Source of the DNA: Cryptomeria japonica
Lineage: Eukaryota; Streptophyta; Pinopsida; Cupressales; Cupressaceae
Reading direction: 5' to 3'
NCBI RefSeq assembly: GCF_030272615.1
Contig: NC_081415.1
Location: 234,495,303 to 234,555,302 of the forward strand
Length of the DNA: 60,000 nucleotides
Shown here piece by piece: positions 23,273-35,026 of the stretch (position 1 is the stretch's first letter; each line of letters opens with the position of its first letter). Below the pieces are notes generated by a model. That model saw only the letters and a program-made list of their open reading frames with translations. It had not been told where the DNA came from and ran no database searches. The position numbers and the translations under genes are program-made.

Positions 23273-24781
23273 TGATAACACAATGTTGAACGAGTAGTAC
23301 CCAACCGTTACTGAGAGGGGAGGGGGTGAATCAATACAGTCAAAAAAACACTCTTGAACTGGTTTGTCTGTAGATACTATGCATTGTTAGGCAAATAGTA
23401 ACACCGGTCCTTAAATAGAGTACAACCGGCAAAACCTAGAATAGCTGAGACAAGCATGAACCGATTGACACTTATCTTCTCATATAATCTAACACTTCAT
23501 TTCATTTCACCCTAATTCATGAATAGGTAATCTACCATCAAATAAATACATATGAGCAACTAGATCAATATTATTCACTGCTTGATAAAGAACAACAAAG
23601 CATCACATGAAGAAGACATCACACATGACACACATATTTTTCACATGGAAACCCAACTGGGAAAAACCACGGTGGGGATGAATACCCACAAGCTTGTTTT
23701 TGAACTCTTTAGAAGTTCGCTCTGTTAGGAGCCTTGTCCAGTTAAGGATTGATACAATAGATTTTGTTAGGAACCGATCCTGTTACGGATCACCTGGTTA
23801 AGGGATGGTTAGAATACCCGATTAAGGGTTAAACCCTGTTAAAGATTACCTTGTTAGAGGATTTCAAGAACTCAATAGCTAGAGGATTTCAATAACTCAA
23901 TAGCTTCGAGTTACCCTGTTAAAGGATTTACAGCAAGCTAGTTAAAGCTACCCTGTTAAGGGATTTTCCAACTATTGAGGAAGTTAGAGATCAATAGGTA
24001 TTACAATGATTTGGTAACAACACTTAATGCCAATGCAGATCCGCTTAAGCTCCTCTTCACCTTCTACACTTACATTCTGTAGGTATCACTTCTCTCCTTT
24101 TGGTCTGGCAAGAATCACGTATCCCTTCTCTTGGATACACACACACAACTTTTGCCAATAACCTCAGAAAGAGACACAACATCGACCTTATAGGAAAATA
24201 GATAGGTTGGTAGCATAAACCCTAAATCCTAAACCTGTTAGGTTAAAGAATTCAAACGGTTCAATCCTGATCGTTGAGCACATTGTATTAAATGTAGCAG
24301 TTCTTGATCCAATCTCAAGACATTCTCCATCATCCATTTCCACCGATTTATGGCAGCTGATAACCCATCACCCATTATCACCATTTTATAGACTTCTCAC
24401 ATTCCCAAGCTAGATGGGAACAATCTCCTTCATGCAAGATCCTTCACCTGCACAAGGCTTATGTTGCAACATGATCTGTTCTTTGTTATCATGCTAACTC
24501 ATCACACAAAGTCACCGGTTGAGCCACACAGGCTTGAAGCACTTCAACCGAAAACCCTAAAGTTGAGACTACCAACCAGTAGTCATAGTTCCATGTGCCA
24601 GTTCCCATAACCATATGCCGGTTCACCTTGAACAAGCACACCACTTCACTTTGGCACAAATGCTGATTCACAGTGTTATATCGGTTCTCTCATATACTGG
24701 TTCTCACCTCTTCAACATATTGACATCAATGACAACATACAATGTCATTATGTCCTCATACTGGTTCACATAATGCCAACA
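23273..24781 (-). repeat. Copia D 3' LTR
   Basis: 1509 bp, matching 29204-30686. A degenerate word near ctgttaagggat recurs about eight times in 23700-23960. No gene. Confidence 0.9.
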
Positions 24782-25052
24782 ATCTCCCCCTTTGGCATTG
24801 ATGGCAATATACAAAGATATCTCCCCGCTTCACATCTTCTCCCCCAATTTCTGTAGATATCTTCTCCGCTTCACATCTTCTCCGCTTCACATCTTCTCCC
24901 CCTTTGACAACAATGCCAAAGTGGAGGCACAAGCTTCCCTATTCCATTATGCTGCTCCCCCTGAGGAGTAGCATCCTTCAACACATCAATCCAAATTAAA
25001 TTTGACTATGCAATACCTGACTAATGTGGAGCATATGCTTTTAGTTTACCTC
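24782..25052 (-). other. Copia D polypurine tract and 3' non-coding region
   Basis: The tract is 24782-24793 (minus strand AAAGGGGGAGAT). A second G-rich tract lies near 24896 and a ccgcttcacatct repeat at 24827-24895. Confidence 0.7.
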
Positions 25053-28000
25053 CTAAAGGGGCAACACCCCTAATTCACCTCTTAAGTACATAAATGTATT
25101 CTTTGGGAGAGGCTTGGTAAATATGTCTGCTAACTGCTCCTTACTGGAAACATGTTCTGGTGCAATCTCTTTGTTCTGAAACTTTTCCCTTAAGAAATGA
25201 TACTTAAGCTCAAAGTGCTTGGTTCTAGAATGTAAAACCAAATTCTTGGAGATATTAATTGCACTAGTATTGTCACAAAATATACTTACTGGTTTAGATA
25301 CAGGAACTTTGAAGCCATTTAATACATGCTTCATCCAAATTGTCTGAGTGCAGTTCATGAAAGTTGCAACATACTCTGCTTCTACTGTAGACTGAGAGAT
25401 ACAACTCTGCTTCTTACTCATCCATGAGACTAGTCTACCACCAAGAAAGAATGCACCACTAGTTGTGCTTTTCTAGTTATCTATATTGCCTGCCCAATCA
25501 ACATCTGTGTATACTTTCAAGTTGAAATCCTTGCTATAAGGATACCACAATCCATAGTCAACAGTTCCCTTCAAATACCTAAGAATCCGCTTGACTGCAA
25601 CCAAGTGAGATTCTCTTGGGCTTTTCTGGAATCTTGCAGTAATGCCAACTGCATGTGCAATATCCGGTTTTCTATGCACTACATAATGCAACTTACCAAT
25701 AATTGATCGGTATTCCTTCTCATCAACCAATTCTGAGTAATCTTCTTTGGATAGTTTACAACAGGTCACCATCAGAGTACCAACCAGTTTGCTATCTTCC
25801 ATGCCAAAGGACTTCAACACCTCTTTGACATACTTGGACTGAGTGATAAAGATTCCATCCTTCATCTGTTGGATCTGTAGTCCAATGAAGAATTCACTCT
25901 CCCCTGTGAGTGACATTTCAAACTCTTTCTTCATCTCATCTACAAACTCAAGACTCATCTTGTCATCTCCACTAAAGATAATTTCATCAACAAATACCTC
26001 ATAGATCAGAATCTAATCTCCTTCAGACTTCAAGTAGATATTACTATCTTCACTTGTTCTCTCAAATCCAATCTTCACAGGATGGGAATGCAGACGTTCA
26101 TACCATGCTCTAGGTGCCTGCTTTAGTCCATATAAGGCTTTATGTAGCCTACATACCATGTCACTATCTTCAGATTGATCAAACCCATTTGGTTGCTCAA
26201 TATACACCTCCTCTTCAAGTACACCATTTAGGAATGCAGATTTTACATCCATTTGATATACTTTGAAACCTTTAAAAGCTGCATATGCAAGAAGCATATA
26301 AACTCCTTCCAATCTAGCTATAGGAGCAAAGGTTTCTCCATAGTTTTCTCCTCCTTCTTGAGCATATCCTTTGCACACCAATCTGGCTTTGTTCCTAATC
26401 ACTATGCCATCCTCATTTAGCTTATTTCTGAAAACCCATTTGGTACCAATGACATTTTTATGCTCTGGTCTGGGTACCAAAGACCATGTACCATTTTTCT
26501 CTATTTGGTCAAGTTCTTTTTCCATTGCCTTGGTCCAGTCTTCATCTTTATGAGCCTCTTTGAATGATTTAGGCTCAAATTTAGAGATCATACATGAGTT
26601 TTCTTTGACCTTTCTTCTTGTAAGAATTCCTGCATCCTTATCTCCTATGATCTACTTAGGATCATGATTTAGCTTGACATACCGAGGAATGGTCTTAATG
26701 GATTCCTCTTGTTTTTCTTCTTCATCCTCATCTCCATCAGCATCTACATCTACTGGTGTAGGAGCACTATTATTGGTACTTGGTTAACTGGCAACTGATT
26801 CCCAAAAGGTTACAACCGGTTCATTTACCACTTGCTCACTGTCGGTTTCCTCAGTTTTCTCAGAGGTTTCATCAACCCTTACATAGATGCTTTCCATAAT
26901 TCTTTGAATCCTATTGTTGAAACACTTGAGAGCTTTGCTCTTGGTGGAATATCTTAGGAATATTCCCTCATCACATTTCGCATCAAATTTGCTCTGGTGT
27001 TCACTCCTCTTGATGTAACATTTGCTACCAAACACTCTAAAGTAGCTAACCACAAGTGTCTTACCGATCCAATACTCATAAGGAGTTTTATCCTTACCTT
27101 TCTTGATGAGTACCCGGTTCATTGTGTAGACTGCAGTGCTCATCGCTTCTCTCCAAAAGCAGTGAGCTACCTTTCCTTGAATCAACACGGTTCTAGCTGC
27201 TTCAACCACTATCCAGTTATTCCTCTCTGCTAGGCCATTTTGCTGTGGAGTCTGGGGGGCAGACAATTGCCTCTTGATGCCATGTTCTTCACAATACTTG
27301 TTGAATTCACTGGAAGTGAATTCCCCCCCTTGATTAGTTCTTAGGCACTTGATCCTTTTACCGCTTTCTTTCTCAACTAATGCTCTGAAGGCTTTGAACT
27401 TTACAAAGGCTTCAGACTTGTCTTTCAAGAATGTGACCGACATCATCCTTGAGAAGTCATCAGTGAGAATCATGAAGTACCTATCACCCTGCACACTTCT
27501 AGTTTTCATAGGACCACACAAATCAGTATGCACAAGATCAAGCAAGTTGTCAGCAGTGAAAGATTTACCTTTAAAGATTGAGGAAGACATTTTCCCCAAT
27601 TGACACTCTCTACACAAGGTATTATCCAGTTTGCTTAGCACCGACAATCCTCTGACTACCTTGATCTTACTGGCCTTCACAATGTTATCAAATTTTACAG
27701 GGCAGAGTCTCCTATGCCATATCCAGCTATCATCAAATTTAGCCATAAGACATGTACTTATATTTGCATTCAACTAAAATAGGTTACCTTTGGTCTGCAT
27801 GCCGGTGGCCACCAATTCACCATTCTTTCCTTTGATCCTACAAACTCCATTCTTGAATTCCAGAGTGAGGCCACTGTCATTCAGCTGGGCAACACTCAGA
27901 AGGTTGTGTCTAAGACCATGAACCCAATACACATTGTCAGCACTACTCTTTCCATTCAGAGAGATGGACCCTCTGCCTTTGACCATGCATGGTGCATCAT

Positions 28001-29132
28001 TTCCAAAGAAAACCACAGCACCATCATACTCTTCCAAGGATAGAGACTTGCTTCGGTTACTAGTCATATGGTGAGAACAACCATTGTCAATGATCCACTC
28101 ATTGGAATTATCAAACTGGGAGAAAAGAGCCTTCTTGTCTGACACATCTTCCTTGACAACAACAAACACAATATCTTCATTTTCTTCATCTTCTGATTCC
28201 TCATCTGTGACACCTTCATCAACTACCACAAAATAGTTTCTCCAGTTTCCTCCTTTGAATTTCTTGAACCTTTCCAGTTTGTCCTTGTTGTCGCCATTAG
28301 GACAATTTACAATAATATGTCCTATCTGGTTACAAGAAATGAATTTCAAAGGTAGCTTACCTTTGCATTTACCAGTTCCTTTAGGAAGCTTCCTGGCAAG
28401 GAGAGCTTCAAATGCCATCAGAATCTCCTCATCATCCATTTCTCTATTCTGTCTTGGTTCACCACTAGTGCTAGCTTCTTTTCCTTTCCTGGATGGTACT
28501 ACAGAAGCTTTAAAAGCCGATTCAGTCTTTTGAACACTGCCATCAAAACTATTTAGCTCATAGGCTATTAACTTTGCAATGATGGAGTCAAGGGATACCT
28601 TAGTCTTGTCTATTGATCTCAGCTCCTGAATAGCAGCAACCCTTATTGCATAGACTAGCAATAGGGATCTCAGGAATTTTCTTACCACAGTGGAATCTTC
28701 CATTTTACCACCTGCACTCTTGATATCTCCAACAACGGTTTTGATTCTTATTCCATACTATTGAATGGTCTCACCTTCAATCATCCACATGTCTTCAAAC
28801 TTCCCTCTAAGGCTTTCTTCCTTAGCTTGTTTTACATGCTCATCACTGCCATAGATATTTTCAAGAGTATCCCATACCTCTTTAAGATTTACCTTATCCT
28901 GAACATCAATAAACTCAATGTCAGATAAACTACTAATTAGGGCTTCCATGACTTGCCCATTCTCCTGCATCTCTCCCTTTTGGTCATCGGTGAGAGTACC
29001 AATAGGAGCAACATAGGCATTCTCAACATAGCTCCAATATTGAGCACCCATGCTTCTGATGTATATCTTCATTCTGTCTTTCCATATACTGAAATTTTCT
29101 TTGTTAAACTTTCGACCTTCCCTCTTCATCAT
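25053..29132 (-). pseudogene. Copia D gag-pol polyprotein, six stops, no frameshift
   Basis: All blocks from ATG 29132 to the end at 25053 share one frame of about 1360 codons, cut only by stops near 28755, 27774, 26784, 26652, 26013 and 25473. Gag: KFNKENFSIWKDRMKIYI. The zinc knuckle reads FISCNQIGHIIVNC with its first Cys lost. Protease is IIDNGCSHHMTS, where DSG has become DNG. Integrase: first Asp in HTDLCGP kept, second Asp changed to Asn (RTNQGGEF), Glu in NGLAERNN kept. RT: CKGYAQEGGENYGETFAP, and the catalytic FVDD reads FVDE. RNase H: EAEYVATFMNCTQ. Four separate active-site or binding residues are lost, so it is dead even apart from the stops. Confidence 0.85.
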
Positions 29133-29189
29133 TAGACTAGGATCTTTACCTCAAGTGGTTAAACTTATAGCTCAGAGGACCTGGAGGAT

Positions 29190-29201
29190 GCTTTGATACC
29201 A
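29190..29201 (-). other. Copia D primer binding site
   Basis: On the minus strand TGGTATCAAAGC, complementary to initiator tRNA-Met, two bases inside the LTR. Confidence 0.8.
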
Positions 29202-29203
29202 AT

Positions 29204-30686
29204 TGATAACACAATGATGAACGAGTAGTACCCAACTGGTATTGAGAGGGGGGGGGTGAATCAGTACAGGCAAAAACACACTCTTGAACTAGTTTGTCTG
29301 CAGACACTATGCATTTTCAGGCAAACAATAACACCATCCTTAAATAGAGTACAACCAAAAAAACCTAGAATAGTTGAGACAAGCATGAACCAATTGACAC
29401 TTGTCTTCTCATACAATCTAACACTTCATTTCATTTCACTGTAATGCATGAACAAGTAATCTACCATCAAAGAAATACATATGAGCAACTAGATCAATAT
29501 GATTCACTGCTTGACAGAGAACAAAAAAGCATCACATGAAGAAGACATCACATATGACACACATATTTTTCATGTGGAAACCCAACTGGGAAAAACCATG
29601 GTGGGGATGAATACCCACAAGCTTGTTTTTGAACTCTTTAGAAGTTCACTCTGTTAGGAGCCTTGTCTGGTTAAAGACTGATACAATAGGTTATGTTAGG
29701 AATCGATCCAGTTAGGGATCACCCAGTTAAGGGATGGCTAGAATACCCAGTTAAGGGTTAAAGCCTGTTAAAGGTTACCTTGTTAGAGGATTTCAAGAAC
29801 TCAATAGCTAGAGGATTTCAATAACTCAATAGCTTCGAGTTATCCTGTTAAAGGATTTATAGCAAGCCAATTAAAGCTACCCTGTTAAGGGAATTTCCAA
29901 CTGTTAAGGTGGTTAGAGATCAATAGGTATTACAATGATATGGTAACAACACTCAATGCCATTGTAGATCCACTTAAGATCCTCTTCACCTTCTGCACTT
30001 ACATTCTGCAGGTATCACTTCTCTCCTTTTGGTCTGGCAAGAATCACGTATCCCTTCTCTTGGACACACACACACAACTTCTACCAACAACCTTAGAAAG
30101 AGACACAACATCGACCTTATAGGAAAACAAATAGGTTGGTAGCATAAACCCTAAACCCTAAACTTGTTAGGTTAAGGAATTCAAACGGTTCAATCCTGAC
30201 TGTTGAGCACATTGTATTAAATGCAACTGTTCTTGATCCAATCTCAAGACATTCTCCATCATCCATTTCCATTGATTTTATGGCGGCTGATAACCCATCA
30301 CCCATTATCACCATTTTACAGACTTCTCACATTCCCAAGGTAGATGGGAACAATCTCCTCACACGCACAAGGCTTACATGGCAACACAATTTTTTCTTTG
30401 TTATCATGCTAACTCATCACACAAAGTCATCGGTTGAAGCACTTCAACTGGAAACCCTAAAGTTGAGACTACCAACCGGTAGTCATACAACGCTTCCATG
30501 TGCCAGTTCCCATAACCATATGTCGGTTCACCTTGAACAAGCACACCACTTCACTTTGGCACAAATGCCAGTTCACAATGTTATACTGGTTCTCTCATAT
30601 GCCAGTTCTCACCTCTTCAACATTTTGACATCAATGACAACATACAATGTCATTATGTCCTCATACCAGTTCACATAATGCAAATA
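29204..30686 (-). repeat. Copia D 5' LTR
   Basis: 1483 bp, begins tgataacacaatg with a G run near 29250. ORFs at 29940 and 30280 are chance frames. Confidence 0.9.
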
Positions 30687-30793
30687 GAAGATACCATAGA
30701 GATGATTAACTAGTTCAGTAGCCACATTAAACAAATCAAAGTGGAGAAATCCTTGGCTGTGGAAGATTTCACAAGGATTTCCAGAGTGGAGTC

Positions 30794-31411
30794 GATGCTC
30801 ACAGTTTGTCTCAATCACCTGGATTCTCACAGAGACAAAGTGCAGATGGTGAAGAGAAAGAAGGAGCTCTGGAAGCAGAGGGTAATTCACATTAGTTTCC
30901 CACATGTAACTATAATTCAAGAGTTTTCAAAGGTGCATCAAGAGTGGAGTGTAGCAAAGACGGTGATGGTGTCTATCCAAAACACCAACCCGAGCGATCA
31001 CACCAAGATCGAGTAGACGACATGACTAGCACTGCTGACAGTTGTTTGCCAATGAGTCTAGTCATTTTCCTTAGTTTCGGTAGTACAGTTAGGGTTGTTT
31101 TTGATGCTCATAGTTTGCCTCGATCACCTAGATTCTCACAGAGAAAAGTGTAGATGGTGAAGAGAAAGAAGGAGCTCTGGAAGCAAAGGGTAATTTACAT
31201 CAATTTTCCACACGTAACTATAATTCAAGAATTTTCAAAGGTGCATCAAGAGTGGAGTGCGGCAAAGGCGGTGATGGTGTCTATCCAAAACACCAACCCG
31301 AGTGATCACACCAGGACTGAGCAAACGACATGACTAGCACTGCTGGTTGTTGTTTGCTAGCGAGTCTAGTTGTTTTCCTTAGTTTCAGTTATATAGTTAG
31401 GGTTGTTTTCT
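30794..31411 (+). repeat. 309-bp tandem duplication in the Gypsy 5' LTR
   Basis: Two adjacent copies start at gatgctca (30794 and 31103), each running through the end of the LTR ORF into the non-coding tail. The 3' LTR has one copy (from about 55528), so the duplication arose after insertion, or one copy was lost from the 3' LTR. The second copy carries a second, non-functional C-terminus of the LTR ORF. Confidence 0.85.
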
Positions 31412-31765
31412 ATTAACTCTTACAAGTTAATTTTACTTTGGTTAAAAACTATTGGGCTGGTGACCTATATATATGTTTTGTAATGACTTTGAAAGGGTTC
31501 ACTAAGTTTTTGAAAAGACTATCTTTTAAATTAGCTAAAGATGTTGTGTATGCAGAAGGTGGATATTCATCAATGAATGAAAATCTCATTAACAGTTCTC
31601 TTTGATTTCAAATTTGTGTGTTTGTTATTTTAGAATTTGATTTATGTGAAAATCTGTTTCAAGGAAGGAGTCGTTATACTTTCTATGTGTGCAGAAAATT
31701 ATTAGAGAATTTCATCTTTAAAAGGCTTTTCATTTTGTTTTAGTGTATGTGTGAAGTCTGTTGGC

Positions 31766-31776
31766 TTTATATAAAG
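31766..31776 (+). promoter_or_regulatory. TATA-like box of the Gypsy 5' LTR
   Basis: TTTATATAAAG lies about 260 bp before the LTR end and is conserved in the 3' LTR at about 56193. If it is the core promoter, R-U5 is short and nearly all of the 4.76-kb LTR, including its ORF, is U3. Another TATA-rich run (ctatatatat, 31465) is an alternative. Confidence 0.5.
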
Positions 31777-32040
31777 AGTTATATATGGATCAGTTCTTGC
31801 ATTCATTTTGTATTGATTGGTGAATGCAATTACCTTTTAGTGCTTTCTGGTGAAAAACATTCTATTGATTGTGTGTAATTTGGAGCTGATTGAATATTTA
31901 TTAGAGGGAGTTGTACCTTAATTCAGAGGTTAATCAAATTAATGATTTTCCAACTGATTGGTATGGAATTTGTCTTTCTTTTCATGAGCCATAATGTGCA
32001 AGGTTAAATAAATGAAGAGAGACAAATCTGTTTACCAACA

Positions 32041-32062
32041 GATTTTTGGCGACTCTGGTGGG
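32041..32062 (+). other. Gypsy primer binding site
   Basis: Immediately after the LTR end comes gatttttggcgactctggtg, the usual plant Gypsy primer-site shape (TGGCGACTC…). I cannot assign the tRNA with certainty. Confidence 0.6.
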
Positions 32063-32560
32063 AAGAGATAAGAACAATTAATTTTAAAACAAGGTCGTCA
32101 TTACAGTTATGCTTTGTTCTTCATAAATGGTATTGCCTCTTGAAGGGTTTTTGCTTGTTCTGAAACCAAATTTAAACTAGGTACAAGAAGAACAAAGTAA
32201 CATTACCTCTTAGCTGGATACTTTAGCCTGGAGGCATAGAAGAAGTCGAGCGAAGTATGATAGAATAATTGCTCTTCTTAGTGCAATAGAAAGACAAGCG
32301 GATCAGCCTGTGTTAGTCTTTGAAAGGGTAGTTGTTCCTAGGGTTTTATTTATTCACATCTCTGATAATCAATTATAGAATCCCAGACATTTGTTACCCT
32401 AATTGTTCCACACTGGACTCCAGACCATATACTAGAACCCAAAGAAGGGGGGGTTTCTGATCCCATCTTTGAAGAACTGAAAAATTTAACTTACCAACCT
32501 ACCTTCTTGTCTTAATGAAGGGAAAGAAGTAGACCTCCATCCTCATTACCATCATCACCT
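32063..32560 (+). other. Gypsy leader and degraded gag N-terminus
   Basis: This is the stretch between the primer site and the recognisable gag. It has no open frame; short coding-like runs appear in several frames with stops. It probably holds the 5' UTR and the first part of gag, damaged beyond clear reading. Confidence 0.45.
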
Positions 32561-33486
32561 ATGTCTCTAGTTTGCCATGCTTTGGTCTTGCATGGTGTTG
32601 CCTTACCAATTGCATTTAACCCTACTCCTCTTAATATCATACTTCCAATGATAGTCAATAACCCGTGGGGGGCAACTGTAGGCCCATTGAATTTAGGTTT
32701 GAACCTTAATCCCTTGCCAAAAGCTGCTAGAGAACATTTACCTAAATTTAGTGGGGATGGGACGGTTACTGTAGATGAGCACCTAAATGCTTTCAGTGTA
32801 GCCTGTGGAGTAATAGTGGTTCAACATGAAGATGTGGCTATTAGGTTGTTTATCCAGACATTGACAGGAGTGGTGACTGATTGGTTTTATCACTTGCCGA
32901 ATAGTGTGATAATGACCTAGCAGTATTTGAAGATAAGATTTGAAGCTAGATTTAAGGTAGCTGAAGATGAACACTCACTCCTAGCTTAGTTATCCCAGTT
33001 GAAAAAGGAGCTTCCCGAATCCATGAGGGACTTCTTAGAGAGATTTGATAAGATCTTACACAAGATTTTGGTTAACCAAAAACCTTCAGATGATAATCTC
33101 AAATATTGTTTTGTGTTAATTCTATGCCCTCTGCAATAAGTTTCTTGATTCATAGGCAAAGGGTTGCAGATTTGAATGCCGCTAAAACTCTCATAGTTGA
33201 ATTAGAGGATGATTTGATCACTACAGGCAAATGGAAAACAAAATTACAAACATCTAATGCCCAACCAACTACTTCCTCAGTTATTGTTATCCAATGGTTA
33301 ATGAATGATGTAATTTACCTAAAGAGGTAGACTCCTAAAGCAAGTACTTCCTATTCCCAACCATATCAAGACATTCCTAGGAGATATCCTAATCAACAGG
33401 GAGGAGGTGGAGGAAGACAATTACAACTACCCCCTGTACAACAAAGACCTGCTATTGAAGCACCACCCCCCAAGGTAAACTCTTGT
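32561..33486 (+). pseudogene. Gypsy gag (capsid region), broken
   Basis: The first open part (32561-32920) contains AREHLPKFSGDGTV and WFYHLP, the retrotrans_gag core found in plant Gypsy capsids that package element RNA in the cytoplasm. After a TAG at 32918 similar sequence continues (SLLA…LKKELPESMRDFLERFDKI) with more stops. A frame change near 33090 then brings in the C-terminal part (LNAAKTLIVELEDDLITTGKW). A Pro/Gln/Gly-rich linker leads into the protease region. The start at 32561 is simply the first ATG of the open run; the true start is upstream and lost. Confidence 0.7.
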
Positions 33487-34479
33487 GTGTTTCATTTAAC
33501 TAACGAACATGATGGTTCTTCGTGTCCAAAGATGGTTCATTGTTCCCAAATGATCAGTAAAGGAGAGACAATCTTAGAAGCTGATGAAGGAAGTTCCCAA
33601 AGTATGTCTGGCAACTTTGAAATTCATTATATGGAATATGTCTTTGACTCAGAAAGGGGAGGAAACATGCTGGTCTCTTTGGAAGATTCCTCATACGCAA
33701 TTCTTACAAGACCTCAACAGAATTTGAAATCTCAAGATGTTGTAACACCCATCCACAACACTGTGAAAGGAAAGGAAATTTTGACCCGTCATGGAGGTAT
33801 ATCAAAGGTTGTTCAAGAGGTTTCTTATTTGAGTTCTGATTCTTTTACTAACCCTGTTGATATCATTGAATTTTGCAAGACATCTTGTGTTCAGATTACT
33901 CCGGCTGAGTATTTGAAATTAAACCTGAAGGAGCTAGATAGATTGGTTGAATATGTCAAAGGGAAAGATTCCCATGCTTTAGAAAGTGAAACCCAAACAC
34001 CCATGATTAGTGATTCTCAAGCACATGATAATGTCAGTCCTGCATTAGTAATCCCTGAAGGCTCATCTAAGACTATTCCTATAAAAGCTAATTTCCTTGA
34101 ACCCAATTTTGAAAATAAACCAGAACCTTTCTATGCGTCCTTATATATTAATGGGCACAAGTTGAGTAACTGTATAATAGATTCAGGAGCATCTGACAAT
34201 GTCATGCCCTCAGCCATAGCAAAAGCTTTAGGTTTAACCCTAACAAAGACCTTTGGCAAGTGTTACTCCATGGACTCCAAGCAGGTTCCTTTATTAGGGC
34301 AAATTAAGGATGTGCAAGTTGCTTTAGTAGCACACCCTGCCAAGAGAATCAAGTTGACAATCCTAGTGGCTGACATCCCTGCTAGCTATGGCATGTTGTT
34401 GAGTTGCACCTTCTGTAAAGACATGGGAGGGGAAATTAGGATGGATTGGTCTCAAGCAATGATCATAGTTAGAAAATAG
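33487..34479 (+). pseudogene. Gypsy gag tail and aspartic protease
   Basis: This 330-codon open run shares a frame with the later pol domains. A Cys/His cluster (CVFHLTNEHDGSSCPKM) lies just at its start and may be the remnant of the nucleocapsid zinc knuckle. The retropepsin core lies near residues 225-300: CIIDSGASDNVMP carries the catalytic DSGA motif, followed by VLLxGQI-type flap sequence and a hydrophobic closing strand (SYGMLLSCTF). A protease of this type cleaves the Gag-Pol precursor. The active-site triad is intact, although the polyprotein is broken before and after it. It ends at TAG 34477, with a few more codons before the RNase H-like domain. Confidence 0.8.
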
Positions 34480-34581
34480 AGAGTCCTTTTGCACCCTAAA
34501 ACAAAGGCCAAATACACAGTTTTTCCCTCAGATGATCCGAAAGCTCAAATTTTGTACTAGGATTTTGGCTTTGGTAATTAC

Positions 34582-35026
34582 ATGATATCGACTGATCCTC
34601 AAGATGAGAGTATGTTAACAAATTCAGGTATGTTTGATGCACTCTGTTCTATGGAATTTGATGGGAGTTGTTCATCTTCTGGATTAGTGGCCTGGGTCCT
34701 ATTGATACCTCCCCACGGAAAGGTCATTCCTTATTCTTTCAAATTGGAATTCCAAAACATGAATAATAAGGCCAAATATGAGGCCTTGTTATTAGGTCTG
34801 GCTAAAGCGAGGAGATTGCAAATCAAAATTTTGAAGGTGAGAGGTGACACTGAACTTATTGTTAAACAAGTGAGGGGCCTATTTGCTGTCAAAAATGAGA
34901 GATTGAGACATTATAGGAATCATGTTTGGGATGAGATTGAAGCCTTCGATGCTTTTTCAATTGAGGTCGTTCCCAAGGATTTTAACTCGAAGGCTGATTC
35001 TTTGGCGGTATCTGCAGCCTTGCTGG
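34582..35026 (+). pseudogene. Archaeal-type RNase H-like domain, upstream of RT
   Basis: The protein reads MEFDGSCSSSGL…, NNKAKYEALLLGLAKARRL, KVRGDTELIVKQV and FNSKADSLA. This is the layout of the additional (archaeal-type) RNase H known from plant Tat-lineage Gypsy elements: acidic residues in FDGS, in the KAxYEAL helix, in GDTELI and in ADSLA. The second acidic residue of the usual KAEYEAL is Lys here. The domain is in the protease frame and lies before the RT; in described Tat elements I know of it follows RT-RNH. Copia B interrupts its end at 35027, with target GCTGG repeated at 41743. The function in cleaving RNA-DNA hybrids is from family knowledge only. Confidence 0.65.

Larger units (their letters stand above)
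23273..30686 (-). mobile_element. Copia D, Ty1/Copia retrotransposon (second family)
   Basis: It is flanked by GAAGA (23268-23272 and 30687-30691). The empty site ctgGAAGAtacc is seen in the Gypsy 3' LTR near 55425. LTRs are 23273-24781 and 29204-30686; pol is on the minus strand. The right end reads …gcaaata rather than …gccaaca, so its last bases are mutated. Confidence 0.9.
20424..31016 (+). pseudogene. LTR-embedded long ORF, 5' LTR copy, function unknown
   Basis: From ATG 20424 one frame runs 20424-23272 and, after removing Copia D and one target copy (7419 bp, divisible by 3), continues to a stop at 31014-31016. That makes about 1057 codons with no frameshift, only in-frame stops, for example 20916, 21396, 21642, 21708, 21963, 22272, 22668, 22845, 23076 and 30711. 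The N-terminal third (about residues 20-320) is globular and rich in Trp, Tyr and Leu (SHSFFWEDWMYFFIQVTLD). The middle is charged (RITRSRSKKS). The C-terminal part (RKKELWKQRVIH) is helix-prone. I do not recognise a family. Position in the U3 means it would sit at the 3' end of genomic RNA, after pol. The same ORF exists in the 3' LTR, and six stops are shared by both copies. Confidence 0.7.
19856..32040 (+). repeat. Gypsy 5' LTR (first ~290 bp off window, split by Copia A and Copia D)
   Basis: It aligns along its length with the 3' LTR at 45025-56467: 19856 onward matches 45316 onward, and 30692-32040 matches 55436-56467. The first ~290 bp should lie left of Copia A, outside the window. It holds about 570 bp of non-coding U3, then a long decayed ORF (20424-31016), a 309-bp tandem duplication, and a TATA-like box at 31766 followed by about 260 bp of R-U5. 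The 31412-32040 stretch has no ORF. Copia D occupies 23273-30686 with target duplication GAAGA on both sides. Confidence 0.85.
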
